A DNA stretch of 15,733 nt from UBA11579 sp039714215 (GCA_039714215.1 JBDLJU010000049.1:1-15733), one strand, 5' to 3'; counted from the first letter of the stretch, positions 7,562-14,333 are shown. Translations and numbers: made by a program. The notes: a model not told the origin generated them from the letters alone.

Positions 7562-8470
7562 ATGGATAAGAACGTAGTTAAGAATGTAGTATCGGGGGTA
7601 TTTGTCATCGACAAACCGGTTGGGCTGACCTCACATGATATCGTACAAATCGTACGCAGAGGCACCGGCATCCGCCGCGTCGGACATACCGGAACATTAG
7701 ACCCCCGCGCTTCAGGTGTGTTGGTAGTACTGCTTGGTCCTGCCGTTCGCTTGAGCGAGTTTGTATCCGCATCAGATAAGAGTTACCAGGCCACCATTCG
7801 CCTGGGGGCTCGAACCGAAACCTTCGATGCTGAAACTGAGCCGACAGAAGATGAAATGCCAGTGAATGTGACCGAGGATGAGTTCATCGATTTGATCAAA
7901 GGCTATGAGGGTGAGATCGAACAAGTTCCACCGCCATATTCAGCAGTGAAAGTAGATGGGAAGAAAGCTTACGAGCTAGCCCGCAAAGGCGAGGAAGTTG
8001 AGCTTGAGCCCCGGATGATCAACGTGTATAACCTGGACCTGCTGGAATGGGCACCGCCAGAAGTGGTGGTTGATGTGAAATGTTCTTCTGGCACCTATGT
8101 GCGTTCACTTGCTAACGATATTGGAGAAGCTTTGGGTATTGGCGCTCACCTGGTTGGCTTGCGGCGCACCAGCAGCGGGCAGTTTACTTTGCGAGATTCA
8201 ATTTCTCTGCGGCGCTTGCGCGAGTCCTTTGATACCGGTACATGGGCGCAGCATTTAATCCCGGCATCGGAAGCCTTGAGCGATTGGTTCACGATTGAGC
8301 TTGATGAGGATATGCTCGAAAAAGTTCGCAACGGACACCGCATTCCGGCGGAGGAAGGCCAGGAAGGTTGGGCACGCGCGGTCAGCGAACAAGGTGACCT
8401 GGTTGCGCTGCTTGAGATTATTGAAGACGCGCAAGAATGGCAGCCGCGGAAAGTGTTCTTTGCTTCATAG
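7562..8470 (+). CDS. truB: tRNA pseudouridine(55) synthase TruB
   Basis: TruB isomerises U55 in the T-loop of tRNAs to pseudouridine. The 302-residue protein has IDKPVGLTSHD near residues 16-26 and the catalytic Asp47 in the motif GTLDPRASGVL. It also has the conserved-type Tyr of KSYQA and the CSSGTYVRSLA motif (about 178-188). A short C-terminal part resembles the TruB C-terminal/PUA-like domain. The ATG at 7562 follows AAGGAG (7551-7556) with spacing 5. An 81-base gap precedes it, with no clear promoter or hairpin. The first ten residues come from an imperfect 12-base duplication (TAAGAAYGTAGT twice at about 7567-7590) and are not conserved family sequence. It ends 9 bases before ribF. Confidence 0.96.
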   Translation: MDKNVVKNVVSGVFVIDKPVGLTSHDIVQIVRRGTGIRRVGHTGTLDPRASGVLVVLLGPAVRLSEFVSASDKSYQATIRLGARTETFDAETEPTEDEMPVNVTEDEFIDLIKGYEGEIEQVPPPYSAVKVDGKKAYELARKGEEVELEPRMINVYNLDLLEWAPPEVVVDVKCSSGTYVRSLANDIGEALGIGAHLVGLRRTSSGQFTLRDSISLRRLRESFDTGTWAQHLIPASEALSDWFTIELDEDMLEKVRNGHRIPAEEGQEGWARAVSEQGDLVALLEIIEDAQEWQPRKVFFAS

Positions 8471-8479
8471 CTGGTAAAT

Positions 8480-9415
8480 ATGCAGCATATCTACGGGCTG
8501 CAAGATGCCAATGTCAGTGGGGTGTGGTTGTCGATTGGCAGCTTTGATGGCGTGCATCTTGGTCATCAATCAATCATTAATAAACTTACTGCCGGAGCAC
8601 ATGCAGCAGGCGCTCCGGCAGTTGTGCTAACCTTTTATCCCCATCCCTCAGTTGTACTGCGCGGCCCGCGTGAATCGTTTTACCTGACCACCCCAGAGGA
8701 GAAGGCCGAATTGTTGGGGGAGTTAGGGGTCGACTTGGTGATTACCCATCCCTTTAATCAAGAAGTCGCTCAAATGAGCGCCGAAGACTTCATCGGGCAG
8801 TTGGTGAAGCATTTGACATTGGCGCAGTTGTGGGTGGGTTATGATTTTTCCCTGGGGCGTGACAGAGAGGGAAATTTGCCAAAATTGAAAGAAATTGGAG
8901 AAAAACCCGAATATAATTTCAGCGTGCATGAGGTCTCGGCTTTGTTGTCAGGTGGTGCGGTAGTCTCATCCAGCCGGATCAGAAGCTTGCTCGAGGCGGG
9001 TGATATTGAATCCCCAGCCAGCTTACTTGGGCGCTCTTTTTCGATCAGCGGGGAGGTGGTCAAAGGCGAAGGCCGCGGCCGGAAGTTGGGGATCCCGACA
9101 GCAAATCTGAGCATCGCCAAAGAGAGAGTGGTCCCTGGCGCAGGGGTGTATGCTGGTTTTGTTACCCATCAGGGAAAATCCTATCCGGCAGTCACCAATA
9201 TTGGGGTGCGGCCAACCTTTGAAGATCTTCCAGTAGCCCCGCGGGCGGAGAGCCATATCTTAGACTTCAATGAAGATCTTTATGGCGAAGAAATTAACTT
9301 GAGTTTTATCGCTCGTTTACGCAGTGAAATGCGTTTCGAGAGCGTTGAAGCACTGATGGCGCAGATCAATTTGGACATCGAAAAGGCACGAGAGGTGTTA
9401 AAGGATATAAATTAG
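8480..9415 (+). CDS. ribF: Bifunctional riboflavin kinase / FAD synthetase
   Basis: RibF phosphorylates riboflavin to FMN and adenylates FMN to FAD. The N-terminal adenylyltransferase domain shows GSFDGVHLGH (20-29), TFYPHP (51-56) and SSSRIR (163-168, the class ISSTxIR motif). The C-terminal kinase domain shows GRGRKLGIPTAN ending at 209 and NIGVRPTF (240-247), and ends with a helical region typical of RibF. At 311 residues it is full length. The ATG at 8480 has only a weak SD-like GGTAA, so translation probably depends on coupling with truB, 9 bases upstream. No FMN riboswitch is seen before it. The truB-ribF order is classical, but the rpsO/pnp genes that often follow are replaced here by thyA-folA. 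Confidence 0.96.
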   Translation: MQHIYGLQDANVSGVWLSIGSFDGVHLGHQSIINKLTAGAHAAGAPAVVLTFYPHPSVVLRGPRESFYLTTPEEKAELLGELGVDLVITHPFNQEVAQMSAEDFIGQLVKHLTLAQLWVGYDFSLGRDREGNLPKLKEIGEKPEYNFSVHEVSALLSGGAVVSSSRIRSLLEAGDIESPASLLGRSFSISGEVVKGEGRGRKLGIPTANLSIAKERVVPGAGVYAGFVTHQGKSYPAVTNIGVRPTFEDLPVAPRAESHILDFNEDLYGEEINLSFIARLRSEMRFESVEALMAQINLDIEKAREVLKDIN

Positions 9416-9419
9416 GAGG
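9414..9419 (+). promoter_or_regulatory. Strong ribosome binding site of thyA
   Basis: A full AGGAGG overlaps the ribF stop codon. It lies 5 bases before the ATG at 9425 but only 2 before the in-frame GTG at 9422, so it selects the ATG. The same 14 bases, AAATTAGGAGGCTG, recur before the metallo-hydrolase gene at about 14339. Confidence 0.75.
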
Positions 9420-9424
9420 CTGTG

Positions 9425-10219
9425 ATGAAACAGTACCTAGACCTGCTGCAGCACGTACTTGAGCATGGCGCGCAGAAAGACGACCGTACCGGCACTGGTA
9501 CCTGCTCGGTGTTTGGCTATCAAACCCGTTTTGACCTCTCGCAAGGCTTTCCAGTATTAACCACCAAGAAACTGCATTTAAAATCAATTATCCATGAACT
9601 TCTCTGGTTTTTGGCGGGGGACACTAATGTAAAATACCTGCAGGATAACGGCGTACGGATTTGGAATGAGTGGGCGGATGAGGACGGTGAACTTGGACCA
9701 GTATATGGCGCGCAGTGGCGCCGCTGGCGCGGCGCGGATGGTCGCACCCATGACCAGATCAGCAGCGTTGTAGACCAGATCAAGAGTAATCCGTATTCAC
9801 GACGGCATATTGTCAGCGCCTGGAATGTCGCCGAGATTGAAAAGATGGCGCTGCCGGCCTGCCATAATATGTTCCAGTTTTATGTGGCGCAGGGAAAACT
9901 CTCCTGCCAGCTTTACCAGCGTTCGGCAGACATCTTTTTGGGTGTGCCGTTCAATATCGCATCCTATGCCCTGCTGACGATGATGTTTGCTCAGGTGTGC
10001 GGCTACCAGCCGGGTGATTTTGTGATCACCTTTGGCGATGCTCATCTTTACAATAACCATCTTGAACAGGCGCGACTGCAGCTCACTCGTGAGCCAATGC
10101 CGCTGCCGGAAATGCGGATTAATCCCGAGGTGGATTCAATCTTTGATTTCAAGTTCGAGGATTTTGAGCTGAGCGGCTATCAGGCGCATCCTCATATCAA
10201 GGCGGAGGTGTCGGTATGA
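9425..10219 (+). CDS. thyA: Thymidylate synthase ThyA
   Basis: ThyA methylates dUMP to dTMP with 5,10-methylene-tetrahydrofolate, releasing dihydrofolate. The 264-residue protein matches E. coli ThyA in length, and from memory it aligns with it without gaps. It has the folate/phosphate loop DDRTGTGT (19-26), the catalytic Cys146 in LPACHN, the dUMP-binding QRSADIFLGVPFNIA segment (about 165-179), and the conserved HLYNNH motif. The start is the ATG at 9425, chosen by the AGGAGG before it. Its TGA overlaps the folA ATG as ATGA, so the two are translationally coupled. This suits their chemistry, since ThyA's product is FolA's substrate. Its presence argues that dTMP synthesis does not depend on flavin-type ThyX. 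Confidence 0.98.
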   Translation: MKQYLDLLQHVLEHGAQKDDRTGTGTCSVFGYQTRFDLSQGFPVLTTKKLHLKSIIHELLWFLAGDTNVKYLQDNGVRIWNEWADEDGELGPVYGAQWRRWRGADGRTHDQISSVVDQIKSNPYSRRHIVSAWNVAEIEKMALPACHNMFQFYVAQGKLSCQLYQRSADIFLGVPFNIASYALLTMMFAQVCGYQPGDFVITFGDAHLYNNHLEQARLQLTREPMPLPEMRINPEVDSIFDFKFEDFELSGYQAHPHIKAEVSV

Positions 10220-10710
10220 TTATTTCATTGATTGTGGCAGTCAGCGAGAATGGGGTGATTGGATATCAGGGCAGGATTCCCTGGAAGCTCCCCGCAGACC
10301 TGGAGATGTTCAAGCAGACCACGATGGGTCACACCCTGATTGTTGGTCGTAAAACGTATGAGTCGATTGGACGACCGCTGCCCGGACGGCGGATGATGGT
10401 GCTCTCCCGCCAACAGGATTATCGCGCTGAGGGTTGCCAGGTGGTCGATGGGCTTCCCGAAGCATTGGAATTAGCCCGGCTGGAAGGGGAGAACGAGGCT
10501 TTCATCGCCGGGGGGGCACAGGTGTATGCCCAGGCGCTGCCGCTGGCTGACCGGATCTATTGGACAGAAGTCCAGGCCGAGATTGAAGGAGATACCTTCT
10601 TTCCGGAGTTTGAGCGGGGTGACTGGGAGGAGCAAGAGCGAAAAGAGTTCCCCGCGGATGAAGAGAATCAATTTGGGTTTGCTTTCAGCCTGTTGGTTCG
10701 CAAGGGGTAG
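10216..10710 (+). CDS. folA: Dihydrofolate reductase
   Basis: FolA reduces dihydrofolate to tetrahydrofolate with NADPH, closing the cycle opened by ThyA. The 164-residue length is typical. Visible features are the Met20-loop region NGVIG-IPW (12-23), catalytic Asp28 in WKLPADL (equivalent to Asp27 of E. coli), the NADPH-site motif VGRKTYESIG (43-52) with LPGR (55-58), and the GGAQVY cofactor motif (about 98-103). It overlaps thyA by 4 bases (ATGA), is the last gene of the operon, and is followed 34 bases later by an intrinsic terminator. None of the visible residues suggests an unusual antifolate-resistant form. Confidence 0.97.
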   Translation: MIISLIVAVSENGVIGYQGRIPWKLPADLEMFKQTTMGHTLIVGRKTYESIGRPLPGRRMMVLSRQQDYRAEGCQVVDGLPEALELARLEGENEAFIAGGAQVYAQALPLADRIYWTEVQAEIEGDTFFPEFERGDWEEQERKEFPADEENQFGFAFSLLVRKG

Positions 10711-10714
10711 CCTT

Positions 10715-10739
10715 GAATTTGAATTATGAATTATGAATT
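10715..10739. repeat. Short tandem heptamer repeat (GAATTAT)
   Basis: GAATT recurs at 10715, 10721, 10728 and 10735. The last three copies are phased at 7 bases as GAATTAT. It lies in the 80-base gap between the convergent folA and glycosyltransferase genes, just before the folA terminator. No function is evident. Confidence 0.7.
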
Positions 10740-10744
10740 GGGAT

Positions 10745-10776
10745 CGGGTAGGTCTTTATCGACTTTCCCGGTTTTT
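10745..10776 (+). terminator. Intrinsic terminator after folA
   Basis: CGGGTAGGTC (10745-10754) pairs with GACTTTCCCG (10761-10770) around the loop TTTATC, with one T-T mismatch and one G-T pair. It is followed by G and TTTTT (10772-10776). The T-tract lies only on the plus strand, so the site serves folA and not the convergent glycosyltransferase genes. Confidence 0.75.
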
Positions 10777-10790
10777 GGTAGGGAGGAATT

Positions 10791-11891
10791 CTAGTCTTTC
10801 ACTGCATTCAACGCCCGCACAAAATTGGCCGCCATCTGCTCGAGGTTGATCTCTTCGGCGGTGATGCGGTAGGATTCGTCGCCCATTCGGCGCAGGCGGA
10901 GATGGTCGGAGAGCGCTTCGGTGAGGGCAGTGTTGAGAGCTTCCTGGCTGTCAGGTGTGATCAGCCAACCGTTTCCGGGGCGGACAAGATCATCCTGGGT
11001 TCCGTCTCCTTTAGCAACGATCACCGGCAAGCCGTGGGACATCGCCTGCTGAATGGCGAGCCCCCCGGTGCCAGGGAGCACGAAGAGGTCAGCCTGGGCG
11101 TAGATTGGGTCCAGCTCAGCGCCGTGCTTAGCGCCCAGAAACTCTGCCTGCGGGTAGAGTTGAGCAGCCTGGGATTCAAAGGCTGCGCGGGCAGGCCCAT
11201 CGCCGACGATTAACAAATTCGGCTGTTGATCTTCAGGCAGGGCAGCACAGGCACGGAAGAGCATCTCCAGCTTTTTGCGGGCTTGCAGACGGCCGACGAA
11301 CAGCAAAGTAGAAGGAGAAAAATCTGCGAGTCTGGTTGGGGGAGGCGCGTTTGGACGCGGTGCAGCGGCGTTGTGGGCAACAAAAATTTTATCAGCTCGG
11401 AGGCCGAGAGCGAGGTGCTCGTCAGCGCCGCGCTGGCTGTAGCTGATATAGCCATCTAATTTGGTGAGGAAGCGTAATCGAGATTGCCGCCGTAATCTGG
11501 CTAAAGCCCCTCTGGATGAGGGTGCACCCAGGCTCCAGCCTAAGACTGGTTTGCCGCGGGCGTGCATCCAGCGGATCGCTTTGCCTGAGGAGAGATAGCG
11601 CGGGTTGGCCTCGATCACCAGGGCATCTGGTTGGCTTTCTTCCAACCAGGGGATGATATTGGTTTGTTGACAGAGGTAGAGCGGTCCGCTGAACAGGTGT
11701 AGGTTGTTGGCGGGGTAGAGCTGCGCATATTCCAAAGATTTGGCAGAATTAATCGCCTCCACCGGGCGCGGTTGGCCAGCAAAGAGGCTCAAGCCGCCGG
11801 TGCAGGATTGCGCCAGAGTGTCGAAAAATGCGGTGCGGTAGCTGGGCAAGACCCGCTGTTGGACGGCGAGCTTTCCGGAAAAGATGCTCAT
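10791..11891 (-). CDS. Glycosyltransferase, GT-B fold (GT4-like), altered EX7E motif
   Basis: This 366-residue protein has the GT-B layout. The N-terminal acceptor half contains a basic loop rich in Arg (about 127-140). The C-terminal donor half begins near TLLFVGRLQARKKLEML and continues through LLIVGDGPAR, AEFLGAKHGAEL and ADLFVLPG. In the donor site, where GT4 enzymes have E-x7-E (EGFGL...EAMA), this protein has PGTGGLAIQQAMSHGLPV (273-290). The second Glu is Gln and the first is Gly. No signal peptide or membrane span is visible, so it is probably cytoplasmic or membrane-associated. It starts with an ATG overlapping the upstream glycosyltransferase stop by 4 bases (ATGA), which indicates coupling. 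Donor and acceptor are unknown; a surface polysaccharide or glycolipid is a reasonable guess. Confidence 0.82.
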   Translation of the reverse strand: MSIFSGKLAVQQRVLPSYRTAFFDTLAQSCTGGLSLFAGQPRPVEAINSAKSLEYAQLYPANNLHLFSGPLYLCQQTNIIPWLEESQPDALVIEANPRYLSSGKAIRWMHARGKPVLGWSLGAPSSRGALARLRRQSRLRFLTKLDGYISYSQRGADEHLALGLRADKIFVAHNAAAPRPNAPPPTRLADFSPSTLLFVGRLQARKKLEMLFRACAALPEDQQPNLLIVGDGPARAAFESQAAQLYPQAEFLGAKHGAELDPIYAQADLFVLPGTGGLAIQQAMSHGLPVIVAKGDGTQDDLVRPGNGWLITPDSQEALNTALTEALSDHLRLRRMGDESYRITAEEINLEQMAANFVRALNAVKD

Positions 11892-12919
11892 GCCTGCGAG
11901 ATTGCCTCCAGGTAGCGCTCGACCATCACGTCCAGGGCAAAGGCTTGTTCGGCACGTTGGCGCGCTCCTCTGCGGAATTTCTCCTGGTTGTTGAGAACTT
12001 CCGCGGCGGCAGCAGCAAGGGCAGGGATATCCGGGGTTTCCAGCCTCCAGGGATCGGCACCGTAGGCGACAATCCTGCCAGCATTTCCCTCACCGACCAA
12101 TTCTGCGAGTGAGCCGGTATCATAACCGACGACTGGCAGCCCACAGGCCAGCGCTTCGATCACTGAATTTGGGCAGGGCGGGTTAAGTTCGGCAGAGAAA
12201 TATAAATGTGCCGAACGGTTGTAGTAGGGAATTTTATCCCCGGGGACGACCCCGAGCCAATTGATGGGCACCCTGGTATAGCGGTTCCATTGAGCTTGTG
12301 TTTCCGGGGGAACCACGCCGGCGACAGTTAATTCACTGGGGAGTTGATGTTGAGATTCTAACTGGTGAGCCAGGTCGAGGGCAATCTTGAGGCCGATGTC
12401 GTGGCCTGAGGCGAAGCTGCCTTCAACCAGCATGATGCGGAAGCGTTCAGTGGGACGGTCTGCTGTGCCTTCCGGGGAGTAAGCTTTGAGATCTACGGCG
12501 TTATGGATCACATTGTGAGCAACCGGCGCGGGTTGATAGACCTGCTCCCAGCGCCGGGCGACGAATTCGCTCTGGTAAATGATCCGGTTGGCGAGGTGCA
12601 GGCGGGTGTAGTTGAGCAGCAAGTTTCCGTATTCAGATTTGAGGTAATGGCGGGGGTTGAAGCGGTTAAGCCGGTGGATCCAGTTGATCCCATCGAGACG
12701 TTGTATGATTGGAATCCCTCGGCGGGCAGCACTGCGCAGTTTGCCGAGGTGGCGAGAGCCGCTGATCAATAAGATGGCGTCATAAGGGAGGTCGTCTAAG
12801 TCAAAGCTGACCTCGATGCCCCGGGCGCGCAGTCCGCTGGCGAATTTATTTCGAAAGCTGGCTGGTCCACCGATACTGCGAGGGGATGGGAAGATGCAAA
12901 TCCGTTTTGGCTGCGGCAT
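11888..12919 (-). CDS. Glycosyltransferase, GT-B fold (GT4-like)
   Basis: This protein has 343 residues from the ATG at 12919; a GTG at 12940 would add seven. The N-terminus reads KRICIFPSP, then GGPASFRNKF with the Gly-Gly loop of GT4 enzymes. The central part has IYQSEFVARRW and VIHNAVDL, the usual linker to the donor domain. The donor domain ends in PPCPNSVIEALACGLPVV, with its Glu near residue 255 in the place of the second Glu of E-x7-E, and then GYDTGSLAELV. The first Glu is replaced by Pro, a variant I recall in other GT4-like proteins. I prefer the ATG because it leaves a 7-base gap after the preceding gene, while the GTG has no SD. No transmembrane segment is seen. Sugar donor and acceptor are unknown. 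Confidence 0.85.
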   Translation of the reverse strand: MPQPKRICIFPSPRSIGGPASFRNKFASGLRARGIEVSFDLDDLPYDAILLISGSRHLGKLRSAARRGIPIIQRLDGINWIHRLNRFNPRHYLKSEYGNLLLNYTRLHLANRIIYQSEFVARRWEQVYQPAPVAHNVIHNAVDLKAYSPEGTADRPTERFRIMLVEGSFASGHDIGLKIALDLAHQLESQHQLPSELTVAGVVPPETQAQWNRYTRVPINWLGVVPGDKIPYYNRSAHLYFSAELNPPCPNSVIEALACGLPVVGYDTGSLAELVGEGNAGRIVAYGADPWRLETPDIPALAAAAAEVLNNQEKFRRGARQRAEQAFALDVMVERYLEAISQA

Positions 12920-12926
12920 AGTAGCG

Positions 12927-13700
12927 CTACTCGGGCGCACCTGGTTGAATGACCAGGTCTTTTAGTTCGATCGAATGGGATTCTGAAGGGAGTGTACCAT
13001 AATTCAACCGGCCATCGGGTGACCAGGCAGCGAATTGATTATCGATCCACAGCACAAAGCCAAGCGGTCCGCGCGGGGTAATATGGGTGGAGTAGATTTG
13101 GCTTCCGTCTACACTAAAGGCCACCTGGGTTTTATCCCAATCCAGGCGGTAGCGGTGCCAGCTGGTTGGGTCGATATCAAGTTGGACAGCATCCTGTGGG
13201 ATCACCATGCTGGCGAGTTTACGGAGCATGCGGGCTGCGGGGCGAATACGCAGCAGTGGGAGGGCTAGCAGACCAGGGGCGAGGACCCAGGCAGGAATCG
13301 GAGGCGCACGGAAGGTGGCCGCCAGAGCGCCTCTTCCGGGAAGGCGATCACTAAGGGAGAGGTGGTTTGGTGGCGAGGCAAAGAAGAACCAGGCCGCGTT
13401 GGGAAGTGCAGGCAGCAAATGCTCCCCACCGAAGCCAAGTTTGATACCGAAAGGATCGTTCCACAGGCCAAAACCCCAGGTGCCGGGAATCTCAGAACGT
13501 GAGGCTCGTGCCTCAAGTGCAATGGTCAATGGTGGACGCCAGGGGAATTGTGCGCGGGAGAGATGTTGGTAATCATCGAGCTGGGCGAGGCGGTACTCTC
13601 CTGCGGGACCTGCTGATATGGTGAGCTGGTGGGTGTTGTTTTCCTGCTCAGAGACTTGGGATCCAGGGGTGCTGCGCGGAGTCAATTGGAAGGCGTGCAT
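12927..13700 (-). CDS. Concanavalin A-like lectin/glucanase-fold protein of unknown function
   Basis: This is a 257-residue protein from the ATG at 13700. Beta-rich segments such as EYRLAQLDDY, TWGFGLWNDPFG, WHRYRLDWDKTQVAFSVDG and GPLGFVLWIDNQFA follow the pattern of concanavalin A-like (GH16/LamG-like) jelly-roll proteins. I cannot find a GH16 catalytic ExDxE motif, so carbohydrate binding is more likely than hydrolysis. A hydrophobic Pro/Leu-rich stretch (residues about 139-156) interrupts the fold and could be a membrane-contact loop. No N-terminal signal peptide is visible. The frame extends upstream to 13787, but that would run through the promoter and into the divergent gene. The predicted transcription start falls on the ATG itself, implying leaderless translation. 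It is the first gene of the trio with the two glycosyltransferases, so a glycan-related role is inferred from context. Fold assignment is moderate. Confidence 0.7.
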   Translation of the reverse strand: MHAFQLTPRSTPGSQVSEQENNTHQLTISAGPAGEYRLAQLDDYQHLSRAQFPWRPPLTIALEARASRSEIPGTWGFGLWNDPFGIKLGFGGEHLLPALPNAAWFFFASPPNHLSLSDRLPGRGALAATFRAPPIPAWVLAPGLLALPLLRIRPAARMLRKLASMVIPQDAVQLDIDPTSWHRYRLDWDKTQVAFSVDGSQIYSTHITPRGPLGFVLWIDNQFAAWSPDGRLNYGTLPSESHSIELKDLVIQPGAPE

Positions 13701-13706
13701 CAATTT

Positions 13707-13735
13707 ATTATAATGTTTAGCTTTAACTGAAGCAA
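13707..13735 (-). promoter_or_regulatory. Sigma-70-type promoter of the lectin-like/glycosyltransferase genes
   Basis: Read on the minus strand, the -35 box TTGCTT (13735-13730) and a perfect -10 box TATAAT (13712-13707) are 17 bases apart. The expected start point is about 13700, the A of the ATG, and no SD sequence precedes that ATG. Confidence 0.72.
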
Positions 13736-13744
13736 TGATACAAT
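13716..13744 (+). promoter_or_regulatory. Extended -10 promoter of the RimJ/RimL-type gene
   Basis: TGA followed by TACAAT (13736-13744) is an extended -10. The -35 region TTTAGC (13716-13721, 17-base spacer) is weak. The start would be near 13751, giving a leader of about 21 bases. This promoter physically overlaps the minus-strand promoter at 13707-13735. Confidence 0.5.
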
Positions 13745-13771
13745 GGAAGCAGTAAAGAAGGTTGTTGGAGG

Positions 13772-14311
13772 ATGCGATTGAGACCACCTGAAGAATTTGA
13801 TACCGCCAGACTAAGATTGCGAATGCCCAATCTGGGGGATGCGGAAGATATTTTCAATCTATATGCCCAAGATAAACAAGTCACCCGTTTCCTGACCTGG
13901 AAACCCCACGGATCAATTGAGGAGACCAAAGAGTTCCTCATCTGCTGCATGTGCGCCTGGAATGAAGGCACTGCGTTCCCCTGGGTGCTGATTGAAAAAG
14001 AGACCAATCAATTGGTGGGAATGATAGAAGTGGAATTTGAGAAGCATCGCGCCAAATTAGGTTATGTGCTGGCACGCCCTTTTTGGGGGGCGGGTTATGG
14101 CACAGAGGCGGCACATCTGGTGATTGATTGGGCGATTGCGCAGCCAAAAATCTTCCGGGTGTGGGCAGTTTGCGATGTGGAAAACCTGCCCTCGGCGCGG
14201 GTGCTCGAAAAGGCGGGGATGAAGCGTGAGGGCACTTTGAAACGCTGGTTGTACCACCCAAATTTTGATAAGAAACCACGGGATTGTTATGTGTACGCGA
14301 TTGTTAAATAG
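13772..14311 (+). CDS. GNAT acetyltransferase, RimJ/RimL-like
   Basis: This 179-residue protein opens with FDTARLRLR, the entry strand of the RimJ/RimL subfamily (LETERLxLR type). It carries the acetyl-CoA loop RPFWGAGYGTEA (102-113), then FRVWAVCDVENLPSARVLEKAGM (128-150) with N138, and GTLKRW. The subfamily includes N-terminal acetylases of ribosomal proteins and enzymes acting on antibiotics or small molecules. The substrate here cannot be inferred. The ATG at 13772 has GGAGG directly against it with no spacing, but AGAAGG ends 10 bases upstream. The TTG at codon 3 would have a 6-base spacing to GGAGG and is an alternative start. It is transcribed divergently from the lectin-like gene. Confidence 0.9.
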   Translation: MRLRPPEEFDTARLRLRMPNLGDAEDIFNLYAQDKQVTRFLTWKPHGSIEETKEFLICCMCAWNEGTAFPWVLIEKETNQLVGMIEVEFEKHRAKLGYVLARPFWGAGYGTEAAHLVIDWAIAQPKIFRVWAVCDVENLPSARVLEKAGMKREGTLKRWLYHPNFDKKPRDCYVYAIVK

Positions 14312-14324
14312 AACGATCGTGCAG

Positions 14325-14333
14325 TGTTATAAT
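14325..14333 (+). promoter_or_regulatory. Extended -10 promoter before the MBL-fold gene
   Basis: TGT followed by TATAAT (14328-14333) is a perfect extended -10 element, with no good -35 at 17 bases. Transcription should start near 14340, leaving a leader of about 14 bases that contains AGGAGG (14344-14349). The site lies just after the preceding stop codon. Confidence 0.65.

Larger units (their letters stand above)
1890..10776 (+). other. Predicted nine-gene operon nusA-rnpM-infB-rbfA-nrnA-truB-ribF-thyA-folA
   Basis: All nine genes lie on one strand with gaps of at most 91 bases and two stop/start overlaps (rbfA/nrnA and thyA/folA). The only convincing promoter is at 1890-1918 and the only convincing intrinsic terminator is at 10745-10776. 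Internal promoters in the 91-base and 81-base gaps cannot be excluded. The single-transcript reading is inference from spacing. Confidence 0.65.

Noticed and set aside
8471..8479. An FMN riboswitch or other leader before ribF
   Set aside because: Only 9 bases separate truB and ribF, so there is no room for a riboswitch.
12920..12940. GTG start at 12940 for the first glycosyltransferase
   Set aside because: It has no SD and adds seven residues before the typical basic start MPQPKRICIF. The ATG at 12919 gives a tidy 7-base gap from the preceding stop.
13701..13787. Longer start of the lectin-like protein at 13787
   Set aside because: It would overlap the divergent GNAT gene and translate its own promoter. 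The first 29 residues look unlike the rest. The ATG at 13700 fits the promoter.
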